Source: JAFGSZ01 sp964492185 (GTDB lineage: Bacteria; Bacteroidota; Bacteroidia; Bacteroidales; UBA10428). From it: a stretch of DNA of 6,498 nt. A model generated the notes under the pieces. It was not told the DNA's origin, ran no database searches, and saw only the letters and a list, made by a program, of their open reading frames with translations. The DNA is taken from contig CAZBJH010000152.1 of assembly GCA_964492185.1 (NCBI GenBank), positions 1 through 6,498 of the forward strand, in the 5' to 3' direction. Below, in pieces: positions 1 to 6,254 of the stretch. The position numbers and the translations under genes were made by a program. Each line of letters starts with the position of its first letter. Position 1 is the stretch's first letter.

Positions 1-43
1 GTTCAAGAGCTCACTTCGTTCGGTTCACGCGCCTTGATCTCGA
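1..43 (-). repeat. Repeat core B, left copy (cut by window edge)
   Basis: This stretch reads on the minus strand as a GC-richer core that continues from the tandem end motifs at 44-83. It recurs in the opposite orientation at 6464-6498; over the combined 75-bp block (9-83 versus 6424-6498) I count 69 matches. The part at positions 1-8 (GTTCAAGA) can pair, with one G-T wobble, with the GTTCGAGA that opens the core on the minus strand (36-43), so the core folds back on itself. The outer end lies beyond position 1. No coding potential is evident. I do not recognise it as a named repeat. Confidence 0.75.
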
Positions 44-83
44 ACATTCTGAACAAACACTAAGAGTTTATTGACAAACACTA
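44..83 (-). repeat. Two tandem 19-bp end motifs, 21-bp period
   Basis: On the minus strand, 65-83 reads TAGTGTTTGTCAATAAACT and 44-62 reads TAGTGTTTGTTCAGAATGT, with a 2-bp spacer. The same pair, in the same order and spacing, occurs at 6424-6463, and a close relative at 4254-4293. The outermost base lies one base from the lipoate ligase stop codon (85-87), so the repeat directly abuts the 3' end of that gene. The junction TAAT next to TAGTG is also seen at 4081-4089. Confidence 0.8.
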
Positions 84-84
84 A

Positions 85-1089
85 TTAGAAGAGTGCCTGT
101 ATAAAAGCATCCTTTTCTATTCCTGCAACAGAAAGCTTAGCTTTTATATTATCCATTTTTTTACTGATAAGATTTTCATTATGTGGCATTCCTGCAAGGT
201 TTGTTGCTATCAAATCCTGTAATACAGACGGAATAGATATTGTATTGAATTTTATTTCCCGGATATATCCTTTTTCAACGGATAGTTCGAAAGACTCAGT
301 AATATTATTTACAACTACTTCAGATTTGAGTGAATAATCGGGCGAATAGCCAAAAATCCATTGCCAGGTTGCAAACTTATCCTCTTTTAATAATTGAATT
401 TTTTCAATATCTTCTTCGGAAAAGTTATATTCCTGTGGTGATGGTGAGAGTTTTTTTAAATATTTATAAATAATACTCCTGAATATATTCGGATTGATTC
501 CTGGTTTAAGGATATCTTTGATATTCATTACTTTACTCCTGTTTGACCGTACGGGCTTGTCCGTATATCGCCCGGGAGTGACTTTTAATACTTTATCCAG
601 CAGTTTCAGATCGGAAGAAATCAACAATGTACCATGGTGCAACACCCTGTTTTTATATATATGTTCGGCATTACCCGAAATTTTCATACCTTTTACCAGG
701 ATCTCGTTTTTAGGGCCCTGCTCGGCAGGAATATCCATAGCACGTAAAGCTTTTATCACCGGTGTAATTTGTTTTTTGTAATCTACAAGTCTGCCGGGTT
801 CGCCATTGGTTATGAATGTGAAGTTTAGGTTGCCGGGGTCATGATAAACTGTTCCTCCGCCTGATATCCGGCGTGCCACCTTAATATTTGTGTTTTTTAC
901 AAAAGAATAATTTATCTCGGAAAGTGCATTTTGATGTTTCCCTATTACAATAACCGGGTCATTTTGCCAAAGCATGCAAAATTCTTCCTGAAAATTTTTG
1001 AGCAGGTATTCTTCAGTAGCAAGATTGAAGTACGGGTCAGTGACAAGATTATTTATGAAATACATTGAAGAAATTGAGTGTTTGATCAT
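85..1089 (-). CDS. lplA: Lipoate-protein ligase A family protein
   Basis: The predicted enzyme activates lipoate with ATP to lipoyl-AMP and transfers it to the lysine of lipoyl domains (2-oxoacid dehydrogenase E2 subunits, glycine cleavage H protein) in the cytoplasm. The 334-residue protein has the family signature RRISGGG at 73-79 followed by HD at 83-84 and GNLN at 86-89. GMKISGNA (134-141) carries the expected adenylate-contacting lysine K136, and HHGTLL follows at 151-156. A C-terminal accessory domain is indicated by the KFATWQWIFG segment near 238-247 and the following 80 residues, as in two-domain LplA proteins. The start is uncertain: Met9 (ATG at 1063-1065) gives an N-terminus more like the family (MYFINN...DPYFNLATEE), and neither start has a Shine-Dalgarno sequence. 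It is transcribed divergently from pepT, and its stop abuts a repeat. An octanoyl or lipoyl transferase of the same fold is a less likely alternative because of the C-terminal domain. Confidence 0.92.
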   Translation of the reverse strand: MIKHSISSMYFINNLVTDPYFNLATEEYLLKNFQEEFCMLWQNDPVIVIGKHQNALSEINYSFVKNTNIKVARRISGGGTVYHDPGNLNFTFITNGEPGRLVDYKKQITPVIKALRAMDIPAEQGPKNEILVKGMKISGNAEHIYKNRVLHHGTLLISSDLKLLDKVLKVTPGRYTDKPVRSNRSKVMNIKDILKPGINPNIFRSIIYKYLKKLSPSPQEYNFSEEDIEKIQLLKEDKFATWQWIFGYSPDYSLKSEVVVNNITESFELSVEKGYIREIKFNTISIPSVLQDLIATNLAGMPHNENLISKKMDNIKAKLSVAGIEKDAFIQALF

Positions 1090-1258
1090 AAAACCACAAC
1101 GAATGTAAACATTTTCATTTTTTTTAAGTAAACATATGATATTTCAAGCGGAAAATTACTAATATTATTTTTTTGATGGTTAAGCTGGATTTTCGTGATT
1201 AAAATGATTTTCAAAGATGAGTTTTTTATCAAACAATTTAAAATTTTAAAAATTACAA

Positions 1259-2485
1259 ATGGAAAAATTAATAGAGCGTTTTTTGCGATATGCCAAAGTG
1301 GATACGCGATCGGATGATAAATCCACTACAACACCCAGTACAGAAAAACAATGGGTTCTTTTAAAAATGCTGGAAAGTGAGCTCAGGGAAATCGGGTTAC
1401 AAAATGTTAATTTGGATAAGAACGGTTATCTGATGGCAACACTGCCTTCCAACATATCTAAAAAGGCACCTGTGATAGGCTTTATAGCACATGTTGACAC
1501 TTCACCTGATTTTTCAGCACAAAATGTTAAACCACAGATAGTTGATTATGTTGGTAAAAGTATTGTATTGAATGAGAAAAAAAACATCAATCTTTCACCC
1601 AAAGATTTTCCCGCATTAAGGTATTATATCGGACAAAAAATTATTGTGACTGACGGGACAACATTGCTTGGCGCGGATGATAAGGCAGGAGTTGCAGAGA
1701 TCATCTCAGCAATGGAGTATCTGATTCTTCATCCTGAAATTGAGCATGGTGAGATAAGGATAGGATTTACACCGGATGAAGAGATCGGAAGGGGAGCCGA
1801 TAAATTTAATGTGGATAAATTCGGGGCTGATTTTGCATATACGCTTGATGGTGGAGCTATTGGGGAACTTGAATTTGAAAATTTCAATGCTGCAAAGGCG
1901 AAAATCATTATCCAGGGTCGAAATGTACATCCCGGTACAGCAAAAGATAAGATGAAAAATTCCATGTTGATAGCTATGGAACTGAACAGTATGTTACCGG
2001 CACATCAAACACCGGAACATACCGAGGATTATGAAGGATTTTATCACCTTACCGATATGGAGGGTAATGTGGATTCCACTACTATCAATTATATTATCAG
2101 GGATCATGACAAGAAAAAGTTCGAACGAAAAAAAAACATGATGATCAAGATCATTGATCACTTAAACATGAAATACGGCAACGGGACAGTTAAGATTACC
2201 ATGGTTGATCAGTATTATAATATGCGCACGCAGATTGAACCTGTTTTTCACGTTGTTGAACTGGCCATGAAAGCAATGAAGGAAACAGGTGTTGAACCCA
2301 AAGTCATTCCGATAAGGGGAGGTACTGATGGAGCCAGGTTGTCCTATATGGGCCTGCCGTGTCCTAATATTTTTGCCGGCGGGCATAATTTTCACAGCCG
2401 TTTTGAATATATTCCCATCAGGTCAATGGGAAAGGCCATGGATGTTATTGTTAAACTTGCAGAGCTGAATGTAAAGAAAGACTGA
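1259..2485 (+). CDS. pepT: Peptidase T (tripeptide aminopeptidase)
   Basis: This is a cytoplasmic di-zinc aminopeptidase of family M20 that removes the N-terminal residue from tripeptides. Its 408 residues match the usual PepT length. Metal and catalytic positions are in place: H78 and D80 in HVDTSPDF, D140 in GADDKAGVAE, E174 and E175 in TPDEEIGRG, D197 in TLDGG, H224 in the dimerisation lid motif GRNVHPGTAK, and H379 in GGHNFHSRFEYIP. The GELEFENFNAA stretch (202-212) is typical of PepT rather than other M20 peptidases. The start follows an A/T-rich leader without a Shine-Dalgarno sequence, which is normal for Bacteroidota. It stands alone: divergent from the lipoate ligase across 169 bp and convergent with the PAP2 gene, whose stop lies 14 bp away. 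Nothing appears truncated. Confidence 0.96.
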   Translation: MEKLIERFLRYAKVDTRSDDKSTTTPSTEKQWVLLKMLESELREIGLQNVNLDKNGYLMATLPSNISKKAPVIGFIAHVDTSPDFSAQNVKPQIVDYVGKSIVLNEKKNINLSPKDFPALRYYIGQKIIVTDGTTLLGADDKAGVAEIISAMEYLILHPEIEHGEIRIGFTPDEEIGRGADKFNVDKFGADFAYTLDGGAIGELEFENFNAAKAKIIIQGRNVHPGTAKDKMKNSMLIAMELNSMLPAHQTPEHTEDYEGFYHLTDMEGNVDSTTINYIIRDHDKKKFERKKNMMIKIIDHLNMKYGNGTVKITMVDQYYNMRTQIEPVFHVVELAMKAMKETGVEPKVIPIRGGTDGARLSYMGLPCPNIFAGGHNFHSRFEYIPIRSMGKAMDVIVKLAELNVKKD

Positions 2486-2494
2486 TTTTCAATA

Positions 2495-2515
2495 GCAACT
2501 CATCGTTGTTTTTTT
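2495..2515 (+). terminator. Possible weak intrinsic terminator after pepT
   Basis: A short inverted repeat, CAAC-TCATC-GTTG (2496-2508), is followed by seven T residues (2509-2515), ten bases after the pepT stop. The stem is only 4 bp and the feature overlaps the last codons of the convergent PAP2 gene. The call is therefore tentative. Confidence 0.3.
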
Positions 2516-3084
2516 GCTTTTTTCCTGGTAAGATAAGATTCAAAATGCCGGTATAGGTAAAATACGGCAATAGCGGCGGCTATTCCCCATATTGCACCTC
2601 CAATGATGTCACCGGGATAATGAACACCAAGATATATTCTGCTGTAGGAGACAAGCAAAGCCCAGGCAAATATGCAATAAGTGTACCACCTTATTTTAAA
2701 CAGTATGCTGGTGAACATTGCCAGTGCAAATGTATTTGCAGCATGATTTGAGACAAAACCATATTTTCCTCCGCAATAGTTGTTCACCGTATGAACCAGA
2801 TGTTGAATATCAGGATCATGGCATGGACGTAATCGTTGAATGTTATCTTTAAAAAGAAGTACTGCTCCCTGATCGGCCAGTGTAATAAGAATAATAATGA
2901 AAAAACCAATGATGAAAGCTTTCCATCGGAAAACATAGATCAGCCATGCCAGCAGGCCAATGTATAAAGGAAACCACTGTATTTTGCCGCTGATCCAGAA
3001 CATCACCCCATCCCAAAAAGCAGAATTCCGGCCATTGAGGAATAAAAATATTTCTGTATCTATTTGACTTAGATAATCAAACAT
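2500..3084 (-). CDS. PAP2-family membrane phosphatase
   Basis: This is an integral membrane phosphatase of the type 2 phosphatidic acid phosphatase superfamily. Likely substrates are lipid phosphates or undecaprenyl pyrophosphate, but the exact substrate cannot be told from sequence. The 194 residues carry the three active-site blocks: K79 with R86-P87 (KDNIQRLRP, the KX6RP motif), VSNHAAN at 111-117 with H114, and SRIYLGVHYPGD at 148-159 with R149, H155 and D159. The usual PSGH of block two is SNHA here, a variant I associate with Bacteroidota members. Hydrophobic stretches near 37-52, 55-72, 116-130, 134-147 and 160-177 fit about five or six membrane segments, ending in a basic tail (RKKAKKQR). 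Its ATG lies 3 bp after the obgE stop on the same strand, so the two are probably co-transcribed. Confidence 0.9.
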   Translation of the reverse strand: MFDYLSQIDTEIFLFLNGRNSAFWDGVMFWISGKIQWFPLYIGLLAWLIYVFRWKAFIIGFFIIILITLADQGAVLLFKDNIQRLRPCHDPDIQHLVHTVNNYCGGKYGFVSNHAANTFALAMFTSILFKIRWYTYCIFAWALLVSYSRIYLGVHYPGDIIGGAIWGIAAAIAVFYLYRHFESYLTRKKAKKQR

Positions 3085-3087
3085 ATA

Positions 3088-4074
3088 TTATTTATTCAAC
3101 TGTTGCCACAGCAGATCTTTAAGTTCGTCAATATGATAATTTGTAACTGATGAAATAAAAATGGCGGGTATATCGGGCAGATCTTTTTTTATCTCACACA
3201 TCAGTTCTTCGTCAAGCAGATCTGATTTGGAAATTGCCAGCACCCTGTTTTTATCCAGTAATTCCGGATTAAAATTATTTAGTTCCGAGATCAGGATATT
3301 GAACTCTTCTTTAATATCTTTACTGTCTGCAGCTATAAGGAATAATAATACAGCATTACGTTCAATATGCCTTAGGAACTGTATTCCCAGTCCTTTTCCC
3401 TGGCTGGCGCCTTCGATAATACCCGGGATGTCAGCCATAGCAAAGGACAATTCTCCATGATAGGCTATTATGCCCAGGTTGGGTGTAAGAGTTGTGAAGG
3501 GATAACTTGCAATTTTTGGTTTGGCAGCAGAAACAACAGATAAAAGTGTTGATTTTCCGGCATTGGGGAAGCCCACAAGCCCCACATCTGCAAGTATTTT
3601 GAGTTCCAGGATGTACCATCCTTCTATTGAAGGTTCGCCGGGTTGTGCATATCGCGGTGTTTGATTAACCGGTGATTTGAAATGTGTGTTGCCCAAACCG
3701 CCACGTCCGCCTTTTACCAGTGTTTTGGTCTCGCCGTCTTTCGTTATTTCAAAGAGGAATTTTCCCGTTTCGTCACGTGCGATTGTTCCCGGGGGCACTT
3801 CAATAACAGCATCTTTACCGTCAGCCCCGGTCTTCATAGCACTGCTGCCGGGCTTGCCGTTTTCCGCGAAAACATGTTTGCGGTAGCGCAGGTGAAGTAA
3901 GGTCCATAACTGACTGTTACCTTTTAGGATCACATGCCCTCCTCTTCCGCCATCACCCCCGTCGGGGCCGCCTTTGGGTACAAATTTTTCACGGTGGAGA
4001 TGGGCCGAACCTGCTCCTCCTTTGCCTGAACGGCAGAAGACGCGTATGTAGTCTACAAAGTTGGAATCTGCCAT
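3088..4074 (-). CDS. obgE: Obg/CgtA-family GTPase
   Basis: This is an essential ribosome-associated GTPase implicated in large-subunit maturation and stress or growth control. The 328 residues comprise the glycine-rich Obg fold (about 5-160, with GGPDGGDGGRGG at 35-46 and GGRGGLGNTH at 122-131) and a GTPase domain. In the latter, G1 is GFPNAGKST (168-176), G2 lies in FTTLTPNLG (193-201), G3 is DIPG (215-218), G4 is SKSD (282-285) instead of the usual NKxD, and G5 lies around ISSV (307-310). There is no C-terminal OCT domain; the E. coli protein is about 60 residues longer. I regard both traits as normal for Bacteroidota. The ATG is followed by MADSNFVDYIRVF, a standard N-terminus, and there is no Shine-Dalgarno. 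A repeat terminus ends 10 bp upstream of the start, separating the gene from adk by 248 bp, so its promoter may lie within or beyond the repeat. Confidence 0.96.
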   Translation of the reverse strand: MADSNFVDYIRVFCRSGKGGAGSAHLHREKFVPKGGPDGGDGGRGGHVILKGNSQLWTLLHLRYRKHVFAENGKPGSSAMKTGADGKDAVIEVPPGTIARDETGKFLFEITKDGETKTLVKGGRGGLGNTHFKSPVNQTPRYAQPGEPSIEGWYILELKILADVGLVGFPNAGKSTLLSVVSAAKPKIASYPFTTLTPNLGIIAYHGELSFAMADIPGIIEGASQGKGLGIQFLRHIERNAVLLFLIAADSKDIKEEFNILISELNNFNPELLDKNRVLAISKSDLLDEELMCEIKKDLPDIPAIFISSVTNYHIDELKDLLWQQLNK

Positions 4075-4084
4075 GAATATTAAT

Positions 4085-4251
4085 TAGTGTTTGTCCATAA
4101 AGTCCCATTTGCCGCGTTACGCTTGTCCGAAAATTGCTCATTTACGAATAGTAAACTCCGCGTTTTCCAACTGCGCAAGCCTTGCAAATGGAACCTTCTG
4201 AACAGACACATGTACGGCTAAACATTTTGATTACTTTATAGACAGACTCTA
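4085..4251 (-). repeat. 167-bp MITE-like palindromic repeat, copy 1
   Basis: Its ends are inverted copies of a 19-bp motif: TAGTGTTTGTCCATAAAGT at 4085-4103, and 4233-4251, whose reverse complement TAGAGTCTGTCTATAAAGT matches at 16 of 19 positions. The reverse complement aligns without gaps to 6255-6421; I count 25 mismatches in 167. A 34-bp block (4114-4147) is identical between copies. Inside, CCATTTGC (4105-4112) pairs with GCAAATGG (4184-4191), and an apical TTTAC/GTAAA stem (4141-4145 with 4151-4155) closes a five-base loop. It has no meaningful open reading frame. The element lies between adk and obgE, in the leader of obgE. The ends begin with TA, which would suit insertion at a TA dinucleotide, but this is a guess. 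Confidence 0.85.
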
Positions 4252-4253
4252 CT

Positions 4254-4293
4254 TAGAGTTTGTCCATAAACTCGTAGTGTCTGTCAATAAAGT
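4254..4293 (+). repeat. Two tandem 19-bp end motifs beside copy 1
   Basis: TAGAGTTTGTCCATAAACT (4254-4272) and TAGTGTCTGTCAATAAAGT (4275-4293) are direct repeats at 21-bp spacing, immediately after the right end of the 167-bp element. The first is also an inverted partner of 4233-4251, giving a long imperfect hairpin with a two-base spacer (CT). The same arrangement follows copy 2 at 6424-6463. Unlike the other two tandem pairs, it is not followed by core B: from 4294 the sequence is unique and runs to the adk stop. Confidence 0.8.
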
Positions 4294-4322
4294 GCGGTGT
4301 TTGGCCTTCACTATATTGTTGA

Positions 4323-4904
4323 TCACTGATCGCTCACTTCATCAATCGTCGAAGTCAGCCTGTCAAAAATTTCGTCAATCGAACCCATTCCCTTAACGGA
4401 TTTGAATTTGCCCTGTTCTTTATAATGGTCAATAACAGGTGCGGTTTCTTTATTGTATACTTTAATTCTGTTTTCAATGATCGATTCATCCTGATCATCT
4501 GCTCTTCCCGATTCTTTTCCACGGTTAAGCAAACGCTTTATCAACTCTGCTTTTTCCACTTCAAGTGCCAGCATGATAGTAATGGGTGTCCTTCTTTTTT
4601 CAAGAAGATCATCCAGGGCTTCCGCCTGTGCTGTGGTTCGGGGAAAACCATCAAAAATAAATCCTTTGGCATTAAGGTTTTTATCAAGCTTTGATCCTAT
4701 CATTTTGATCACCACCTCATCCGGAACAAGTTCACCCTTTTCCATAAATTTTTTTGCTTCCTTGCCAAGGGTGGTTTCATTGGCCAGTTCAGCACGTAAA
4801 ATATCTCCGGTTGAAAGATGCACCAGCTGATATTTACTGATTAGCTTTTCTGCCTGTGTTCCTTTACCTGCACCCGGGGGGCCGAATAATACAATGTTTA
4901 GCAT
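4323..4904 (-). CDS. adk: Adenylate kinase, short-LID form
   Basis: This cytoplasmic enzyme interconverts ATP plus AMP and two ADP, feeding the adenylate pool. The 193 residues show the P-loop GPPGAGKGT (8-16), the AMP-binding STGDILR (31-37), DGFPRTTAQAE (85-95), and the LID region NRGKESGRADD (127-137) with R128 and R134, followed by R146. The LID is short, without the zinc-binding cysteines or the insert of about 30 residues of long bacterial forms, so the length is that of the short type, which I associate with Bacteroidota. The start ATG gives the standard MLNIVLFGPPG N-terminus; no Shine-Dalgarno is visible. It follows hpt by 77 bp on the same strand and is probably co-transcribed with it. 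A repeat array begins about 30 bp beyond its stop. Confidence 0.97.
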   Translation of the reverse strand: MLNIVLFGPPGAGKGTQAEKLISKYQLVHLSTGDILRAELANETTLGKEAKKFMEKGELVPDEVVIKMIGSKLDKNLNAKGFIFDGFPRTTAQAEALDDLLEKRRTPITIMLALEVEKAELIKRLLNRGKESGRADDQDESIIENRIKVYNKETAPVIDHYKEQGKFKSVKGMGSIDEIFDRLTSTIDEVSDQ

Positions 4905-4981
4905 AATAATGGTTTTTCTGTACTAAATATATAATTTATGATTTATCCTTTTTGATTTTTATATTCCACGGTCCTTAATAA

Positions 4982-5515
4982 TTATATTAAAGAATAAATA
5001 CTGTCAAGGTTTCTTCCATATCCCTTATAATCCAGGCCATACCCGACAACAAATGAATTTGGAATTTCAAATCCCACATAATCAAGAGGAATGTCCTTAA
5101 TATAAGCTCCGGGTTTAAACAACAATGTGGCAATTTTCACTGATGCCGGTTCATACCCCTTTAATTGTTTCACTATATTGTCGATCGTTAATCCCGAATC
5201 TACTATATCTTCAAGTATAACGATCACTTTCCCTTTTATATCTTCATTAATACCTATCAGTCGTTTAACAGTCTGGGTGTTGATTGTCCCCTGATAGGAT
5301 GCCAGCTTTAAGAACGAGATCTGTGCAGGAAAACCGATCTTTCTGATCAGGTCGGAAGCAAACATGAACGCACCATTCAGAATACCAAGAAAAATGACCT
5401 GCTCACCGGCAAGATCCACGTTGATGTTTCCTGCAATCCTATCCACTGTCTTTGAAATATTCTCTGATGGTATCGATATGCTGAATTCTTTATCCAGTAG
5501 TTTTATCTTTTCCAC
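4982..5515 (-). CDS. hpt: Hypoxanthine(-guanine) phosphoribosyltransferase
   Basis: This is a cytoplasmic purine-salvage enzyme that transfers the phosphoribosyl group of PRPP to hypoxanthine, and probably guanine, giving IMP or GMP. The 177 residues carry the HPRT features: LGILNGAFMFASDL (43-56), the flexible-loop segment SFLKLASYQGT (67-77), the PRPP-binding VIVILEDIVDSGLTID (97-112) with adjacent acidic E102 and D103, and the C-terminal YVGFEIPNSFVVGYGLDYKG. The start codon is GTG (5513-5515). An in-frame TAA lies about 18 bases further upstream, with no ATG between and no in-frame Met before residue 50, so GTG is the only reasonable choice. An AGG lies six bases before it, which may help initiation. 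It is divergent from purE and upstream of adk. Confidence 0.95.
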   Translation of the reverse strand: MEKIKLLDKEFSISIPSENISKTVDRIAGNINVDLAGEQVIFLGILNGAFMFASDLIRKIGFPAQISFLKLASYQGTINTQTVKRLIGINEDIKGKVIVILEDIVDSGLTIDNIVKQLKGYEPASVKIATLLFKPGAYIKDIPLDYVGFEIPNSFVVGYGLDYKGYGRNLDSIYSLI

Positions 5516-5520
5516 ACGGC

Positions 5521-5532
5521 ACCTAATTAGGT
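5521..5532. promoter_or_regulatory. 12-bp perfect palindrome before hpt
   Basis: ACCTAATTAGGT is perfectly palindromic and lies 5 bp upstream of the hpt GTG codon, within the probable leader. One arm supplies the AGG that could act as ribosome binding site. It could be an operator or a chance AT-rich palindrome; I have no second copy to support a regulatory role. Confidence 0.3.
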
Positions 5533-5590
5533 TTTAAAAAACATTAAAATAAATATTCCCCGGCTTATTAAACCGTGATCTGCAATCATA

Positions 5591-5605
5591 ATTGCCACTG
5601 GCAAT
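5591..5605. promoter_or_regulatory. 15-bp inverted repeat, candidate operator between hpt and purE
   Basis: ATTGCCACTGGCAAT is a perfect 7-1-7 inverted repeat in the 200-bp gap between the divergent hpt and purE genes. It sits about 15 bp upstream of the candidate purE -33 element. Position and symmetry fit a dimeric regulator binding site that might act on both genes. The regulator is unknown, and I do not recognise this as a described purine-regulator site. Confidence 0.4.
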
Positions 5606-5619
5606 CTCCCGTCCGTCTG

Positions 5620-5649
5620 TTTGAATATGGTGAATTTTATGTATCTTGC
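5620..5649 (+). promoter_or_regulatory. Candidate purE promoter, Bacteroidota type
   Basis: TTTG (5620-5623), 18 bases, then TATCTTGC (5642-5649) resembles the Bacteroidota sigma-ABfr pattern (-33 TTTG, -7 TAnnTTTG, about 19 bp apart), with the last bases of the -7 box imperfect. Transcription would start near 5656, leaving a leader of about 60 bases before purE. Confidence 0.45.
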
Positions 5650-5715
5650 GAAAATACGAATTATGATGAATTAATAGTGTAAAAAAATTATTCATTATAC
5701 AAATATGCAGAGAAA

Positions 5716-6222
5716 ATGAAGGCAATTGTAAGTATTATTATGGGCAGTACATCTGATCTGCCGGTAATGGAAAAGGCGGCCCGTGTACTTGATGATTTTG
5801 AGATCCCATTCGAAATGAATGCTTTGTCAGCACATCGTACTCCCGGGGAAGTGGAAAAGTTTGCAAAAAACGCGCAAAAAAACGGGATAAAGGTGATCAT
5901 TGCAGCTGCCGGCATGGCCGCCCATTTACCCGGAGTAATTGCTTCAATGACTACATTGCCGGTAATAGGGGTTCCTGTTAATGCTTCATTGGAAGGTATG
6001 GATGCTTTGCTGGCTGTTGTCCAGATGCCACCCGGTATCCCGGTGGCCACAGTGGGTATCGACGGAGCACAGAATGCCGGTATTCTGGCAGCACAAATAC
6101 TGGCTTCAGGGGATGAACAGATCTCAGCAAAACTCAGGGTTTATAAGGAGTCTTTAAAAGATAAGATTGTGAAAGCAAACCGGGATCTGTCAGATGTAAA
6201 GTATAAATTCAAGGTAAATTAG
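5716..6222 (+). CDS. purE: N5-carboxyaminoimidazole ribonucleotide mutase (PurE, class I)
   Basis: This enzyme converts N5-CAIR to CAIR in de novo purine synthesis and acts as a cytoplasmic oligomer. The 168 residues show the class I pattern: MGSTSDLPVM (9-18, with S11 and D14), SAHRTP (38-43) with the catalytic histidine H40, AAAGMAAHLPGV (63-74), VIGVPV (83-88), SLEGMDALLAVVQMPPGIP (91-109) and VATVGIDGAQNAG (110-122). The AAGMAAHLPG and QMPPGIPVAT features distinguish class I (N5-CAIR mutase) from class II AIR carboxylase-like forms. The class I reaction needs PurK to supply N5-CAIR; no purK is present in the window. The gene stands alone on the plus strand, with a repeat array beginning 32 bp beyond its stop. 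No clear Shine-Dalgarno is present. Confidence 0.97.
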   Translation: MKAIVSIIMGSTSDLPVMEKAARVLDDFEIPFEMNALSAHRTPGEVEKFAKNAQKNGIKVIIAAAGMAAHLPGVIASMTTLPVIGVPVNASLEGMDALLAVVQMPPGIPVATVGIDGAQNAGILAAQILASGDEQISAKLRVYKESLKDKIVKANRDLSDVKYKFKVN

Positions 6223-6254
6223 AAGAAACTTCTGGAGGTGTTAACAGTAATTAA

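Noticed and set aside
44..83. Possible CRISPR-like periodic repeats
   Set aside because: The 21-bp periodicity comes from adjacent 19-bp end motifs with 2-bp gaps. There are no unique spacers and no cas genes.
1090..1258. Riboswitch or shared operator in the lipoate ligase-pepT gap
   Set aside because: The 169-bp gap is A/T-rich with no stable stem or conserved motif I can identify. A TTTA / TACATTCG pair on the minus strand is too weak to call a promoter.
3431..3900. Open frames on both strands within obgE
   Set aside because: They are shadows of the GTPase gene in other frames, whose own frame shows all G motifs.
4085..4293. A remnant of an insertion sequence with a decayed transposase
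   Set aside because: No frame in the element encodes transposase-like residues, and the two copies have identical length, which fits a small non-autonomous repeat better than independent decay products.
5705..5719. A four-codon reading frame (ATG CAG AGA AAA TGA) overlapping the purE start as ATGA
   Set aside because: It is too short to distinguish from chance, has no ribosome binding site, and no attenuation-type structure follows it.
5534..5725. A 63-codon minus-strand frame in the hpt-purE gap
   Set aside because: It overlaps the candidate purE promoter and start, has no recognisable features, and is of unremarkable composition for non-coding AT-rich DNA.
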